Assembly (NCBI RefSeq): GCF_006715055.1
Contig: NZ_VFMN01000001.1
Span: forward strand, 806,001-870,000
Direction: 5' to 3'
Origin: Lapillicoccus jejuensis
GTDB lineage: Bacteria; Actinomycetota; Actinomycetes; Actinomycetales; Dermatophilaceae
Length of the DNA stretch: 64,000 nucleotides
Shown: one piece after another, positions 1 to 8,691 of the stretch
How the letters are laid out: every line of letters begins with the position of its first letter
How positions within the stretch are numbered: the stretch's first letter is position 1
Translations under genes and position numbers: made by a program
The notes under the pieces: model-generated
The model's database searches: none
What the model saw: only the letters and a program-made list of their open reading frames with translations
Told to the model about the DNA's origin: nothing

Positions 1-1082
1 CCGCTGGCCCCGAGCCTGACCGTGTCCCGCAGGCCGGCGCCGACGAGCGCGTTGTGCACCGTCATCAGGCCGTCGGTGAGCGGCATGCCGACGTGGTCCT
101 CGAACTCGAGCGGCGCCGCGCCGGTGCCGCCCTCGGAGCCGTCGACGACGATGAAGTCCGGTGCCGTGCCGACCTCGAGCATCGCCTTGACCATGGCGAG
201 GACGTCGGTGCGCGAGCCGACGCACAGCTTGAACCCGGCGGGCTTGCCGCCGGCGAGGTCGCGCATCCGCGCGATGAACTCGATGAGCTCGACCGGGGTG
301 GAGAAGACCTTGTGCTGCGCAGGGCTCACGCACTTCTGGCCCTGCGGGACCTCGCGGATCCGGGCGATCTCCTCGCTGACCTTGGCCGCGGGCAGGACGC
401 CGCCGATGCCGGGCTTGGCGCCCTGGCTCAGCTTGAGCGACACGCACTTCACCCGGTCGTCGGCGGACTTGTCGGCGAACTGCCGTTCGTCGAAGTCGCC
501 GTCCTTCGTGCGGGTCGAGAAGTACCCGCTGCCGACCTCCCAGACGAGGTCGCCGCCGTGCTCGAGGTGGTACGGCGACAGCCCGCCCTCGCCGGTGTCG
601 TGGGCGAACCCGCCCATCTTCGCGCCCTTGTTGAGCGCGCGGATCGCGTTGGCGGACAACGCCCCGAAGCTCATCGCCGACACGTTGAGCAGGCTCATCG
701 AGTAGGGCTTGCTGCAGTCCGGCCCGCCGATCAGGACCCGGTGCGGCTCCTTCGGCTCGGCGACCGGGACGGTCGAGTGGACGAGGAACTCGTAGCCGAC
801 CTCGTTGACGTCGCGCTCGGTGCCGAACGGCTGCTCGGTCATCGTGCCCTTCGCCCGCTCGTAGACGAGCGACCGGGTGTCGCGGTCGAACGGCCGCCCG
901 TCCCAGTTGCGCTCGATGAAGTACTGCTGCAGCTCGGGACGCAGGTCCTCGAGCAGGAAGCGCAGGTGCCCGACGACGGGGTAGTTGCGCAGGACGCTGT
1001 GGCGACGCTGGAGGACGTCGTACAGGCCGAGGGCGCCGAGGGCGCCGGCCCCCGCGGAGAGGGCGGCACGGGTTCGGCTCAT
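1..1082 (-). CDS. FMN-binding glutamate synthase family protein (C-terminus outside window)
   Basis: The minus-strand reading frame opens with ATG at 1082 and runs off the left edge, leaving about 360 residues. It has a short hydrophobic N-terminal stretch (AGAGALGALGLYDVL), then the signature of the stand-alone glutamate-synthase-domain family: an N-terminal part with RNWDGRPFDRDTRS, then NVSAMSFGALSANAIRAL, GEGGLSPYH, KLSQGAKPGIGGVLPAAKV and VVDGSEGGTGAAP. These are the FMN/substrate-binding segments of the (beta/alpha)8 barrel of GltB-like proteins. The family lacks the glutaminase domain of true GltB, so its substrate is not known and I do not call it gltB. It lies 63 bases downstream of the monooxygenase gene in the same direction. 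The family assignment is firm; the function is open. Confidence 0.85.
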   Translation of the reverse strand, partial: MSRTRAALSAGAGALGALGLYDVLQRRHSVLRNYPVVGHLRFLLEDLRPELQQYFIERNWDGRPFDRDTRSLVYERAKGTMTEQPFGTERDVNEVGYEFLVHSTVPVAEPKEPHRVLIGGPDCSKPYSMSLLNVSAMSFGALSANAIRALNKGAKMGGFAHDTGEGGLSPYHLEHGGDLVWEVGSGYFSTRTKDGDFDERQFADKSADDRVKCVSLKLSQGAKPGIGGVLPAAKVSEEIARIREVPQGQKCVSPAQHKVFSTPVELIEFIARMRDLAGGKPAGFKLCVGSRTDVLAMVKAMLEVGTAPDFIVVDGSEGGTGAAPLEFEDHVGMPLTDGLMTVHNALVGAGLRDTVRLGAS

Positions 1083-1145
1083 GCGACGACGAGTGCCCGA
1101 TCGGCCCCGCGGCAAACGGCCGCCGGAGACCTTGCCAGCCGGCTC

Positions 1146-2663
1146 TCAGGCGGCGGCCGTCGTGCTGTCCTCGCGTCGGGTCGGGGCGCCCCGGCCGGTC
1201 CACGGCCGCAGGTCCTGGGTGAAGCGGCCGCGCAGGTTGACGACCCGGTCGACCACGTAGTTCTGCGGGATGGTCCACGGGGCGCGGTCACCCTGGTGCG
1301 GGAACGCGGAGATCGCGCGCCTGACGTAGCCCGACGTGAGGTCGATGACCGGGCGCTTGCCCAGACCCGCCGGAGCGACCGGGGCGACGGCCCGCAGGCC
1401 CTGCTCGTCGAGGTGGGTGAGGACCTTGGTGACGAGCTGCGCGGTGAGGTCGGCGCGCAGCGTCCACGACGAGTTGACGTAGCCGACGACGAAGGCGAGG
1501 TTCGGGATGCCCTCGATCATCGCTCCGCGCCAGACCGCCCGGCTGCTGAGGTCGACCGGCTCGCCGTCGACGACGACCTCGATGCCGCCGGCCATGAGCA
1601 GCTGCAGCCCGGTCGCGGTGACGACGACGTCGGCCGGCAGGGTGCGGCCGCTGCGCAGCCGCACGCCCTCGGGCACGAAGCGGTCGACGTGGTCGGTGAC
1701 GACGTGGGTGCGCCCGTCGGCCAGCGCCCGGAAGAAGTCCCCGCCGGGGGCCGCGCAGATGCGCTGGTCCCAGGGGTTGTACGGCGGCGTGAAGTGCTCC
1801 CGCACGACGTCGGCCCCGACGGTGCGGCTGGCGCCGGCCAGCAGCGCCCGGCGGGTGAGGGCCGGGAAGCGGCGGGCCAGCGCGTAGGTGACGATCCGCT
1901 CGCCGATGTGCTTGGCCCGCAGGATCCTGTGGGCGACCTGCTCGGGGACGCGGCCGCGCAGCTTCTCCACCCAGGCCTCGCGCGACGGCACGGCGGCGAT
2001 CCACGTGGGGGTGCGCTGGAGCATCGTCACGTCGGCGCCGAGGTCGGCCAGCGCCGGCACGAGGGTGATGGCGGTCGCGCCGGAGCCGATGACGACGACG
2101 CGGCGGCCGGCGACGTCGAGGTCCTGCGGCCAGTGCTGGGGGTGGACGACCTGCCCGGCGAACTCGTCGCGACCGGCGAACTGCGGCGTGAAGCCCTCGT
2201 CGTAGCGGTAGTAGCCGGTGCAGAGCAGCAGGAAGGAGCAGGTGAGGGTGCGGCGCTCCGTCCGGCCGTCCTGGGTGACCTCGAGGTCGAGCTCCCACCG
2301 CGCGGCGTCGCTGTCCCACGACGCGCGGGCGACCCGGTGCGCGTAGCGGATGTGCCGGTCGATGCCGGTCTCGCGCACCGCCTCCTCGATGTACTCGCGG
2401 ATCTGCGTGCCGCCGGCGAGCAGCGCGTCACCCTTCCACGGCTTGAAGGGGAAGCCGAAGGAGAAGATGTCCGAGTCGCTGCGGATGCCGGGGTAGCGGA
2501 ACAGGTCCCAGGTGCCGCCGAGCGCGGCGCGGCCCTCGAGGACGGCGTAGGTGCGGCCGGGGTGCTGCTGCTGGACCCGGTACGCCGCGTCGACGCCGGA
2601 GATGCCGGCGCCGACGATGACGACGTCGAGGTGCTCGGGGCGCTCGGGCTGCGTGGTGCTCAT
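1146..2663 (-). CDS. Flavin-containing / Baeyer-Villiger-type monooxygenase
   Basis: This 505-residue protein has an FAD-binding Rossmann motif near the N-terminus (VVIVGAGISGVDAAYRV, residues about 14-29), followed by the GGTWDLFRYPGIRSDSD block typical of FAD-dependent Baeyer-Villiger and related monooxygenases. A second nucleotide-binding fold (VVVIGSGATAITLVPALA) lies near residue 190 and should bind NADPH. Expected activity is NADPH- and O2-dependent oxidation of a ketone or soft nucleophile; the substrate cannot be read from sequence. The ATG at 2663 fits the Rossmann fold without extra N-terminal residues. An AraC-type regulator gene lies 81 bases upstream in the same direction and probably controls it. 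Confidence 0.88.
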   Translation of the reverse strand: MSTTQPERPEHLDVVIVGAGISGVDAAYRVQQQHPGRTYAVLEGRAALGGTWDLFRYPGIRSDSDIFSFGFPFKPWKGDALLAGGTQIREYIEEAVRETGIDRHIRYAHRVARASWDSDAARWELDLEVTQDGRTERRTLTCSFLLLCTGYYRYDEGFTPQFAGRDEFAGQVVHPQHWPQDLDVAGRRVVVIGSGATAITLVPALADLGADVTMLQRTPTWIAAVPSREAWVEKLRGRVPEQVAHRILRAKHIGERIVTYALARRFPALTRRALLAGASRTVGADVVREHFTPPYNPWDQRICAAPGGDFFRALADGRTHVVTDHVDRFVPEGVRLRSGRTLPADVVVTATGLQLLMAGGIEVVVDGEPVDLSSRAVWRGAMIEGIPNLAFVVGYVNSSWTLRADLTAQLVTKVLTHLDEQGLRAVAPVAPAGLGKRPVIDLTSGYVRRAISAFPHQGDRAPWTIPQNYVVDRVVNLRGRFTQDLRPWTGRGAPTRREDSTTAAA

Positions 2664-2744
2664 ACCCCCAGGATGCCCGGACCGGGCCGCGGGTACTTGG
2701 CCGGGGGCGACAGCCTTTTGTCCCTGCGCGACAGGTGGGCGGGG

Positions 2745-3746
2745 TCAGCCGGCGCGGCGGACCTGGGTCGGCGTGCTCCCCCACCACCGCCGCGCGGCGC
2801 GGGTGAGCGCCGCCTGCTCGGCCAGCCCGAGCGCCGAGGCGACCCGCGCCATCGGCAGGTCGGTCGTCGTCAGCAGCCGGCGCGCGGTCTCGCGGCGCAC
2901 GTCGTCGAGGACGGTCGCGAACGTCGTCCCCTCGGCAGCGAGGCGGCGCTGCAGGGTGCGCGGGTGCAGGGCGAGCAGCCGCGCGACGGCGCCGATCTCG
3001 AGCCGGGTCGTGCCGATCGACTGGGCGAGGGTCGCGTGCACCAGCGCGGTGGTGGACGTCAGTGCGGCGGCGCCCCGCCGTTGCAGCAGGGCGAGCGCGA
3101 TCCGGCGGGTGTCCTCGTCGCCGCTCACCGTCGGCGTCGCGGCGAAGCCCGCGACCACGCGCAGCCGCGCGACCGGCTGCCCGGGGTGCACCGGGGCGCC
3201 GTACAGCTCCTCGTACGGCGCGAGCCCGGCGGGCGGGTCGTAGGGCAGCTCGACCGAGCGCAGGCCGTAGGGACCGCCGACGAGGTCGAGCGCGGCGCGG
3301 TGGACGAAGGCCATCGTCAGGTCGGTGCCCTGGACGGGGTAGGAGCCCTCGGCGGTCATGTCGAGGCGCAGCGCGACGACGCCGCGGGCGCCGCGGGGGT
3401 CGGGCTCGACGGTCAGCCGCATGACGTCGCTGTGGACGAAGAGGTAGCGCGAGGTGCACTCCAGCGCCTCCCCCAGCGTCGGGCTGGAGCGGATGGCGAG
3501 CGCCAGCGGGCCGAGCATGGCGATCTCCTGGCGGCGGGCGACGCGCAGCGCGAGGTCGGGGCAGGCCAGCTCCGCGGCGGCGGTCTCCAGCAGGACGGCC
3601 ATGGCGACGTCGGAGACGAGCAGGTCGTCGGAGTCGAGGGCCTCCGGCGGCAGACCGCTGCGCCGGGCCAGGTCGTCGGCGTCCCCGCCGAGCTCGGCGA
3701 CGACCGAGCGCAGCCCGCGGATGCCCGCCGACCGGATGACCGTCAC
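2745..3746 (-). CDS. AraC-family transcriptional regulator with arabinose-binding-like N-terminal domain
   Basis: The 333-residue protein has the layout of OruR/ArgR-type AraC regulators: an N-terminal ligand domain (about 1-200, with DDLARRSGLPPEALDSDDLLVSD and the EALECTSRYL segment) and a C-terminal double helix-turn-helix (about 235-330; ARLLALHPRTLQRRLAAEGTTF and ARVASALGLAEQAALTRAARRWWG). Both recognition helices are present and intact. The gene sits directly upstream of the monooxygenase on the same strand with an 81-base gap, so it probably senses the substrate or product of that enzyme. The region between 3747 and the divergent membrane-protein gene at 3812 would hold its promoter; no clear operator is visible there. 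Confidence 0.88.
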   Translation of the reverse strand: MTVIRSAGIRGLRSVVAELGGDADDLARRSGLPPEALDSDDLLVSDVAMAVLLETAAAELACPDLALRVARRQEIAMLGPLALAIRSSPTLGEALECTSRYLFVHSDVMRLTVEPDPRGARGVVALRLDMTAEGSYPVQGTDLTMAFVHRAALDLVGGPYGLRSVELPYDPPAGLAPYEELYGAPVHPGQPVARLRVVAGFAATPTVSGDEDTRRIALALLQRRGAAALTSTTALVHATLAQSIGTTRLEIGAVARLLALHPRTLQRRLAAEGTTFATVLDDVRRETARRLLTTTDLPMARVASALGLAEQAALTRAARRWWGSTPTQVRRAG

Positions 3747-3811
3747 GCAGGCGAGCGTACGGCGCCGTCCCGTCTCAGCACGGTCTCAGCCGCGCCCGGG
3801 ACCATGGTCGG

Positions 3812-4594
3812 GTGACCGAGCCCGTCGCCGACCGCCGCCCCCGCGTGCCCGCCACCCCGATCGCCTCGGGCGTCAGCCGCGTCGCGCTGCCGACCGTCGG
3901 CTTCTGGGTCGCCAAGGCGCTGTCGACCGCGATGGGCGAGTCGGTCTCGGACTGGTCGACGAAGGCGGTCGACCCGGTGCTCGCGGTGCTGGCCGGCTTC
4001 GCCCTCTTCGTCGTTGCGCTGGCCTGGCAGCTGACCCGGCGGGCCTACCGGCCGTGGGCGTACTGGACCGCCGTCGCCATGGTGGGCATCTTCGGCACGA
4101 TGGCGGCGGACGTCGCGCACGTGGCCCTCGGGCTGCCGTACGCCGTCTCGTTCGTGCTCTGCGCGGTGCTGCTCGGCGGGCTCTTCGCGCTGTGGAAGCG
4201 GACCGAGGGCACGCTCGACGTCCACGACGTGACGACGACGCGGCGCGAGCTGCTCTACTGGGCCGCGGTCGTGCTGACCTTCGCCATGGGCACCGCGCTC
4301 GGCGACCTCACCGCGACGACGCTCCACCTGGGGTACGTCGCCTCGATCGTCCTCTTCGCGGTGGCGATCCTCGTGCCCGTGGTCGGCTACCGCCGGTTCG
4401 GCTGGGGCGCGGTGCCGTCGTTCTGGACGGCCTACGTCCTCACCCGCCCGGTCGGTGCGTCCGTCGCCGACTGGCTCGGGAAGCCGGTGCGCGAGCACGG
4501 CGTCGGGCTCGGGTCCGGCCCGGTGGGGCTCGTCCTCGTCGTCGCGCTCGTCGTCGCCGTCGCGGTCACCGCCCGCCGCGACCCCACCTCCTGA
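3812..4594 (+). CDS. COG4705-type multipass membrane protein
   Basis: Starts with GTG at 3812 and gives 260 residues with about seven or eight hydrophobic helices. It has an internal repeat of the motif seen in the COG4705 family of uncharacterised membrane-anchored proteins: FWVAKALSTAMGESVSDW near residue 30, a degenerate copy MGTALGDLTATTLHLGY near residue 160, and FWTAYVLTRPVGASVADWLGKP near residue 205. The repeated acidic residue in G-E/D-x-x-S/T-D inside membrane segments suggests a shared functional site, but no substrate is established for the family. It is divergent from the AraC gene and followed by a convergent gene, so it is monocistronic. Confidence 0.7.
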   Translation: MTEPVADRRPRVPATPIASGVSRVALPTVGFWVAKALSTAMGESVSDWSTKAVDPVLAVLAGFALFVVALAWQLTRRAYRPWAYWTAVAMVGIFGTMAADVAHVALGLPYAVSFVLCAVLLGGLFALWKRTEGTLDVHDVTTTRRELLYWAAVVLTFAMGTALGDLTATTLHLGYVASIVLFAVAILVPVVGYRRFGWGAVPSFWTAYVLTRPVGASVADWLGKPVREHGVGLGSGPVGLVLVVALVVAVAVTARRDPTS

Positions 4595-4631
4595 GGAGAC
4601 CCGGGCGGAACACCGGCCCCGCGTCACCGGG

Positions 4632-5456
4632 TCACGTGGTGGGCGGCGCGAAGAGGTGCAGGCGGGCGAAGGCGAGGGACTCGGCGAGGTCGACCTCTCG
4701 CTGCGCCGGCCCGGCCTTGCGGGTCGACACCTCGACGACGACGTCACCGCGGAAACCGCTGTCCGGAGCCGCGATCCGCTCGAGCAGCTCGGCGCAGGGC
4801 TGACCCCCGCGACCGGGCACCAGGTGCTCGTCGCGGGTCGAGCCGGACCCGTCGGCGAGGTGCACGTGGGCGAGCCGCGGGCCGAGCGCGGCGGCCTGGG
4901 CGAGCGCGTCCGACTGCGCCGTCGCCGTGTGCGACAGGTCGAGCGTCACGTGGTCGTAGGGCTGGTCGACCGGGTCCCAGCCGGGCAGGTAGGCCATCAG
5001 CTCGCGCCGGCCGGCGCGCCACGGGTACATGTTCTCGACGGCGATCCGCACCCCGGAGTCGTGCTCGCGCAGCGCCACCCCGTCGGTGAACTCCTCGGCG
5101 TAGTCCTTCTGCCAGCGGAACGGCGGGTGCACGACGACGGTCGGCGCGCCCACCGCGAGCGCCAGCTCGACCGACCGGTCGACCTTCGGCCACGGGTCGG
5201 GCCCGAACACCCGCTGGGTGACGAGCAGGGTCGGGGCGTGGACGGCGAGGACGGGCAGCCCGTGCCGCTCGGACAGGGCCCGGATCGCCGCGGCGTCCTG
5301 GGAGACCGGGTCGGTCCAGACCATGACCTCGACGCCGTCGTACCCCAGCCGCTGCGCCGTCGCGAAGGCCGTCGCGCACCCGTCCGGGTAGACCGACGAG
5401 CTCGACAGCCCGACCCGCGGCTCGTGCGGTGACGCCGGATCGGCCGGGGCGGGCAC
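4632..5456 (-). CDS. Sugar phosphate isomerase/epimerase family protein (xylose-isomerase-like TIM barrel)
   Basis: The 274-residue protein, GTG start, resembles AP-endonuclease-2/xylose-isomerase-like TIM barrels: LGYDGVEVMVWTDPVSQDAAAI (second strand), VLAVHAPTLL, VVVHPPFRWQ, RIAVENMYPW with the metal-binding Glu, VTLDLSHTATAQ with Asp/His, and LAHVHLADGSG with a His pair. These positions match the metal-coordinating Glu, Asp, His and Glu of the family (final Glu in VVVEVST). Such proteins isomerise or epimerise sugars, or handle inositol compounds; the substrate is not deducible. The start lies 4 bases after the stop of the Ppx/GppA gene, so the two form an operon, an arrangement I recall as common in actinobacteria. 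Confidence 0.8.
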   Translation of the reverse strand: MPAPADPASPHEPRVGLSSSSVYPDGCATAFATAQRLGYDGVEVMVWTDPVSQDAAAIRALSERHGLPVLAVHAPTLLVTQRVFGPDPWPKVDRSVELALAVGAPTVVVHPPFRWQKDYAEEFTDGVALREHDSGVRIAVENMYPWRAGRRELMAYLPGWDPVDQPYDHVTLDLSHTATAQSDALAQAAALGPRLAHVHLADGSGSTRDEHLVPGRGGQPCAELLERIAAPDSGFRGDVVVEVSTRKAGPAQREVDLAESLAFARLHLFAPPTT

Positions 5457-5460
5457 GGCC

Positions 5461-6390
5461 TCAGACCTCGAGGTGGTCGAGCCGCCGCAGGATGATTCCC
5501 TCGCGCAGCGCCCACGGGCAGACCTCGAGCGCCTCGACGCGCAGCAGGTCGAGGGCGGCGTCGGCGACGAGCGCCCCGCCGAGCAGCTGGTGGGCCCGGC
5601 TCGGCGAGACCCCGGGCAGCAGCGCGCGCTCGGCGGCGGTCGCCGACGCGAGCCGGGGCACCATCGCGGCGACGTCGGCGGCGGTGAGGTGCCGGGGCAC
5701 GTACGGGCCGTCGTCGCGCGGCGCCGCGCCGGCGATCCGGGCCAGCGAGCGCAGGGTCTTGCTCGTCCCGACGACCCGGTCGGGCCCGCCGCCGACGAGC
5801 AGCGGACGCAGCTCGCGGGCGAGCACCGTGCGCACGTGCCGGCGTGCGGCGGCGACGGCCTCGGGCGACGGGGGGTCGCCGGGCAGGTGGTCGCGGGTGA
5901 CCCGGCCGGCCCCGAGCGGCACGCTGACCGCCGCGTCGGGCTCCTCGTCGATGCCGGTCGCCAGCTCGAGCGACCCGCCGCCGATGTCGACGACGAGCAG
6001 CCGCCCCGACGACCAGCCGTACCAGCGCCGCACGGCGAGGAAGGTCAGCCGGGCCTCGTCGCGCCCGGACAGCACGTCGAGCGCCACCCCGGTCTCGGCG
6101 CGCACCCGGTCGAGGACGGCCTCGCCGTTCGGCGCCTCGCGGATCGCCGACGTCGCGAACGCGACGAGGTCCTCGACGCCCTGGTCCTCGGCGAGGGTGA
6201 GGCACTCGCGGACGAAGGCCACGAGGCGCCGTACGGCGTCCTCCCCGATGGAGCCGTCGGCGAGCATCCCCTCGGAGAGGCGCAGCTCGACCTTGTGCGA
6301 GCTCGCGGGCAGCGGCTGGGCCCCCCGGTGGGCGTCGACGACGAGCAGGTGCACGGTGTTGGAGCCGATGTCGACGACCCCGAGGCGCAT
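5461..6390 (-). CDS. Ppx/GppA family exopolyphosphatase
   Basis: The start is taken at ATG 6390, because the protein then begins [17 protein letters not shown], the phosphate-1 motif of the actin-like ASKHA fold; an upstream ATG at 6459 would add a non-conserved arginine-rich stretch. The 309-residue product keeps [18 protein letters not shown], the second phosphate motif [16 protein letters not shown], and [12 protein letters not shown]. It is shorter than E. coli Ppx (about 510) but normal for the two-domain actinobacterial Ppx1/Ppx2 type. Expected role: hydrolysis of polyphosphate or pppGpp. It is co-transcribed with the downstream sugar isomerase. The reading frame contains a CGCCGTACGGCG repeat at 6227-6238, and another lies just upstream at 6408-6419. 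Confidence 0.9.
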   Translation of the reverse strand: MRLGVVDIGSNTVHLLVVDAHRGAQPLPASSHKVELRLSEGMLADGSIGEDAVRRLVAFVRECLTLAEDQGVEDLVAFATSAIREAPNGEAVLDRVRAETGVALDVLSGRDEARLTFLAVRRWYGWSSGRLLVVDIGGGSLELATGIDEEPDAAVSVPLGAGRVTRDHLPGDPPSPEAVAAARRHVRTVLARELRPLLVGGGPDRVVGTSKTLRSLARIAGAAPRDDGPYVPRHLTAADVAAMVPRLASATAAERALLPGVSPSRAHQLLGGALVADAALDLLRVEALEVCPWALREGIILRRLDHLEV

Positions 6391-6472
6391 GCGGTGAGGG
6401 TATCGGTCGCCGTACGGCGTCGCCGGTGCGCCTCTCGCGCGCGGCCCACCGGACTCCACCTAGGGTGTGCGC

Positions 6473-7381
6473 GTGCCCGAAGTCGCCCTCGACATGCCCC
6501 GCCTGTGGGTCGAGTTCACCGACCCCGAGGACGACGGGCAGCGGTTCCGCTGCGACCTGACCTGGCTGACGTCGAGCTGGACGTGCATCTACGGCAACGG
6601 CTGCCAGGGGATCTACGCCGACCGGCCCGACGACGGCTGCTGCACCCTCGGCGCGCACTTCACCGAGGACGCCGACCTCGAGCGGGTCCGCGCGGTCGCC
6701 GGCGAGCTCGGCCCCGACGAGTGGCAGCTGCGCGACGAGGCCGTCGACGCCGGTGGCGGGCTGCCGCTCGACGGCTGGACCGAGCTCGAGGACGGGGTGC
6801 GCAAGACCCGGGTCGTCGACGGCGCGTGCATCTTCCTCAACCGGCCCGGTTTCCCCGCGGGACAGGGCTGCTCGCTGCACCAGCACGCGGTGCTGCAGGG
6901 CAAGCCGGCGACGATGCTCAAGCCGGAGGTGTGCTGGCAGCTGCCGATCCGCCGCGCCTACCGCACCGTCGAGCAGCCCGACGACAGCAGCTACCTCGAG
7001 GTGACGATCACCGAGTACGACCGGCGCGGCTGGGGCCCCGGCGGGCACGACCTGGACTGGTACTGCTCGGGCAACCCCGAGGCGCACGTGGGCCGCGAGC
7101 CGGTCTACCGCAGCAGCAAGGCCGAGCTCGTCGAGCTGATGGGCGAGGGCGCGTACGAGCAGCTCGTCGTGCGCTGCGAGGCGCACCTGCGCTCCGTGCA
7201 GGCCGCGTGGCGGACCGGCAACCGCAAGCTCCTGCCGCTGCTCGTCCACCCGGCGACGCTGGCCGCGCAGGACGAGGCCGCCGCGGGCGGTCCGGCCCGC
7301 AAGGCGGCGATCCGGGCGGCCGCCGAGAAGGCGGCCAAGGGCAAGCCCGGCAAGGCCGGCAAGGCGTCCAAGCGCCGGTGA
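6473..7381 (+). CDS. Cysteine-rich protein of unknown function with Lys/Ala-rich tail
   Basis: Two in-frame GTGs exist (6467, 6473). A -10-like TAGGGT at 6461-6466 places a transcription start at about 6473, favouring the second as a leaderless start (302 residues). The N-terminal half holds a Cys cluster ([20 protein letters not shown] then DDGCCTLG) and later Cys ([29 protein letters not shown]). This spacing is reminiscent of the DUF3109/YkgJ-type CxxxCxxC metal- or Fe-S-binding proteins, but I cannot assign it firmly. The C-terminus (about 275-302) is a Lys/Ala/Gly tail like those of nucleic-acid-binding proteins. Its stop overlaps the start of the next gene by 4 bases (GTGA), so the methyltransferase is translationally coupled to it. 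Confidence 0.72.
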   Translation: MPEVALDMPRLWVEFTDPEDDGQRFRCDLTWLTSSWTCIYGNGCQGIYADRPDDGCCTLGAHFTEDADLERVRAVAGELGPDEWQLRDEAVDAGGGLPLDGWTELEDGVRKTRVVDGACIFLNRPGFPAGQGCSLHQHAVLQGKPATMLKPEVCWQLPIRRAYRTVEQPDDSSYLEVTITEYDRRGWGPGGHDLDWYCSGNPEAHVGREPVYRSSKAELVELMGEGAYEQLVVRCEAHLRSVQAAWRTGNRKLLPLLVHPATLAAQDEAAAGGPARKAAIRAAAEKAAKGKPGKAGKASKRR

Positions 7382-8094
7382 GCGCACCGGTGGAGGGCGT
7401 CATCCCCAGCCCGAACATCTGGTCCTCACCCGACGTCTACGAGCTGGAGAACACCGGCGTCGACCGGTCGGGCGTCCTCGACGCCGCGCTGCGCGAGGTC
7501 GCCGACTGGACGGGGCGCGACGTGCTCGACGTCGGCTGCGGCGCCGGGTTCCACCTGCCTCGCCTGGCCGCGACCGCCCGGTCGGTGGTCGGGGTCGAGC
7601 CGCACCCGCCGCTGGTGGAGCGCGCCCGGGCGCGCGTCGCGGGACTCCGTACGGCGACCGGTGGGCCGGTCCGCGTCGTGGCCGCCGGCGCGGCGGCGAC
7701 CGGGCTGCCGGACACGTCGGTCGACGTCGTGCAGGCGCGGTGGGCGTACTTCTTCGGGCCGGGCTGCGAGCCGGGGCTCGCCGAGCTGGCGCGGGTGGTG
7801 CGCCCGGGCGGGACGGCGTGCGTCGTCGACGTCGACGCGACCCGGTCGACCTTCGGTGGGTCGTTCCGGCGGACCTGGCCGGACTACGACCCCGACGCCG
7901 TCGACCGGTTCTGGCGGCGGCAGGGGTGGACGACCGACCGGCTGAGCGTCGACTGGTCGTGGCCGACGCGGGAGCAGTTCGAGGCGGTGCTGCGCATCGA
8001 GCTGTCGCCGGAGGCGGCCGACCGGGTGCTCGCCGAGGACCCGGAGCGGACGGGGTGCGACTACGGCGTCGTGCTGCGGTGGCGGCGGTACTGA
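7378..8094 (+). CDS. Class I SAM-dependent methyltransferase
   Basis: The GTG at 7378 overlaps the upstream stop in a GTGA arrangement and gives 238 residues. The SAM-binding glycine motif [16 protein letters not shown] lies near residues 49-64, with the acidic post-motif [15 protein letters not shown]. Motif II/III equivalents are seen in [18 protein letters not shown] and [16 protein letters not shown]. The fold is the Methyltransf_11 type; the substrate is unknown. The short insertion with [21 protein letters not shown] after the core could be the substrate cap. Coupling to the Cys-rich protein upstream suggests a shared pathway. Confidence 0.82.
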   Translation: MSAPVEGVIPSPNIWSSPDVYELENTGVDRSGVLDAALREVADWTGRDVLDVGCGAGFHLPRLAATARSVVGVEPHPPLVERARARVAGLRTATGGPVRVVAAGAAATGLPDTSVDVVQARWAYFFGPGCEPGLAELARVVRPGGTACVVDVDATRSTFGGSFRRTWPDYDPDAVDRFWRRQGWTTDRLSVDWSWPTREQFEAVLRIELSPEAADRVLAEDPERTGCDYGVVLRWRRY

Positions 8095-8114
8095 CCCGTC
8101 CCAGGTCAGCACAC

Positions 8115-8572
8115 CTAGGCGAGGTCGTCGACGAGCTTGGCGATGCGGCGCGCGCGGGTGGCGTCCTGGACGGCCGTCTCGACGGCGTGCGCAGCCGACG
8201 CCGCTCGGCGGGGCGACGCGCCTCGAAGGCCGCGCGCCGGCCGGCGTCCTCCAGCGCCTCGCGGACGTCCTCCGGCACGGGCACGACGTCGGGGTCGACC
8301 GGCCGCAGCCGGCAGCGGACGACCGCGCCCGGCTCCTCCCCCAGTCGGCGCTGCAACCACGGCCCGGCGTAGAGGAAGGCGTCGTCGACGACGTCGGCGC
8401 GGTTGAGCCCGAGGTTGACCTCGACGTCCTCGATGCGGCCCTCGACCCGGCGGGTCCGCTCGGCGCGGCAGGCGGCGTCGAGGTCGGCGGGCACCCGGAC
8501 GACCGGGTACGCGCTGCGACCCCACGCGAGGACCTCGAGGGGCGCGTCGAAGGTCACCCAGCCGCCGCTCAC
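8115..8572 (-). pseudogene. Frameshifted DUF1905 / YdeI-type (bacteriocin-protection) gene
   Basis: A GTG start at 8572 opens a DUF1905-like domain (VTFDAPLEVLAWGRSAYPVVRVPAD, LGLNRADVVDDAFLYAGPWLQRRLG). The expected YdeI/OmpD-associated tail follows (VPVPEDVREALEDAG, then RRPAERRRL). At about 8187-8195 the frame breaks. The family's normal C-terminus (HAVETAVQDATRARRIAKLVDDLA, ending at the stop at 8115) continues in a different frame, and one extra base would restore a single protein of about 152 residues. Read straight through, the first frame instead continues into low-complexity Arg/Ser/Pro sequence opposite the methyltransferase gene. Either a recent pseudogene or a sequencing error. 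DUF1905/YdeI proteins have no firmly known biochemical role. Confidence 0.8.
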
Positions 8573-8691
8573 GCCTCCACTGTGCGGGGACCGGCGGGCG
8601 GGTCGCCACCGTGCCGCCGGCAGGACGCCGTACGGCGTCGTCGGGGGTCACCGCGGGGGGTCTGTCGGCGCCGTCGCCTAGCCTTCCGCGC
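8573..8691. promoter_or_regulatory. Divergent intergenic region with 16-bp palindrome and radA -10
   Basis: This 119-base gap separates the frameshifted DUF1905 gene from radA. It holds a perfect 16-bp palindrome, GACGCCGTACGGCGTC, at 8624-8639 (see the dispersed CGCCGTACGGCG repeat). A -10-like TAGCCT at 8679-8684 lies 7 bases before the radA ATG, which would make radA leaderless. No good Shine-Dalgarno sequence precedes that ATG, which agrees with a leaderless start. Confidence 0.45.

Noticed and set aside
54-3815. Very long plus-strand open frame antisense to the first three genes
   Set aside because: It is the GC-bias shadow of minus-strand genes. Its translation is low-complexity Arg/Ala/Asp sequence with no family signature, while the opposite strand encodes recognisable enzymes.
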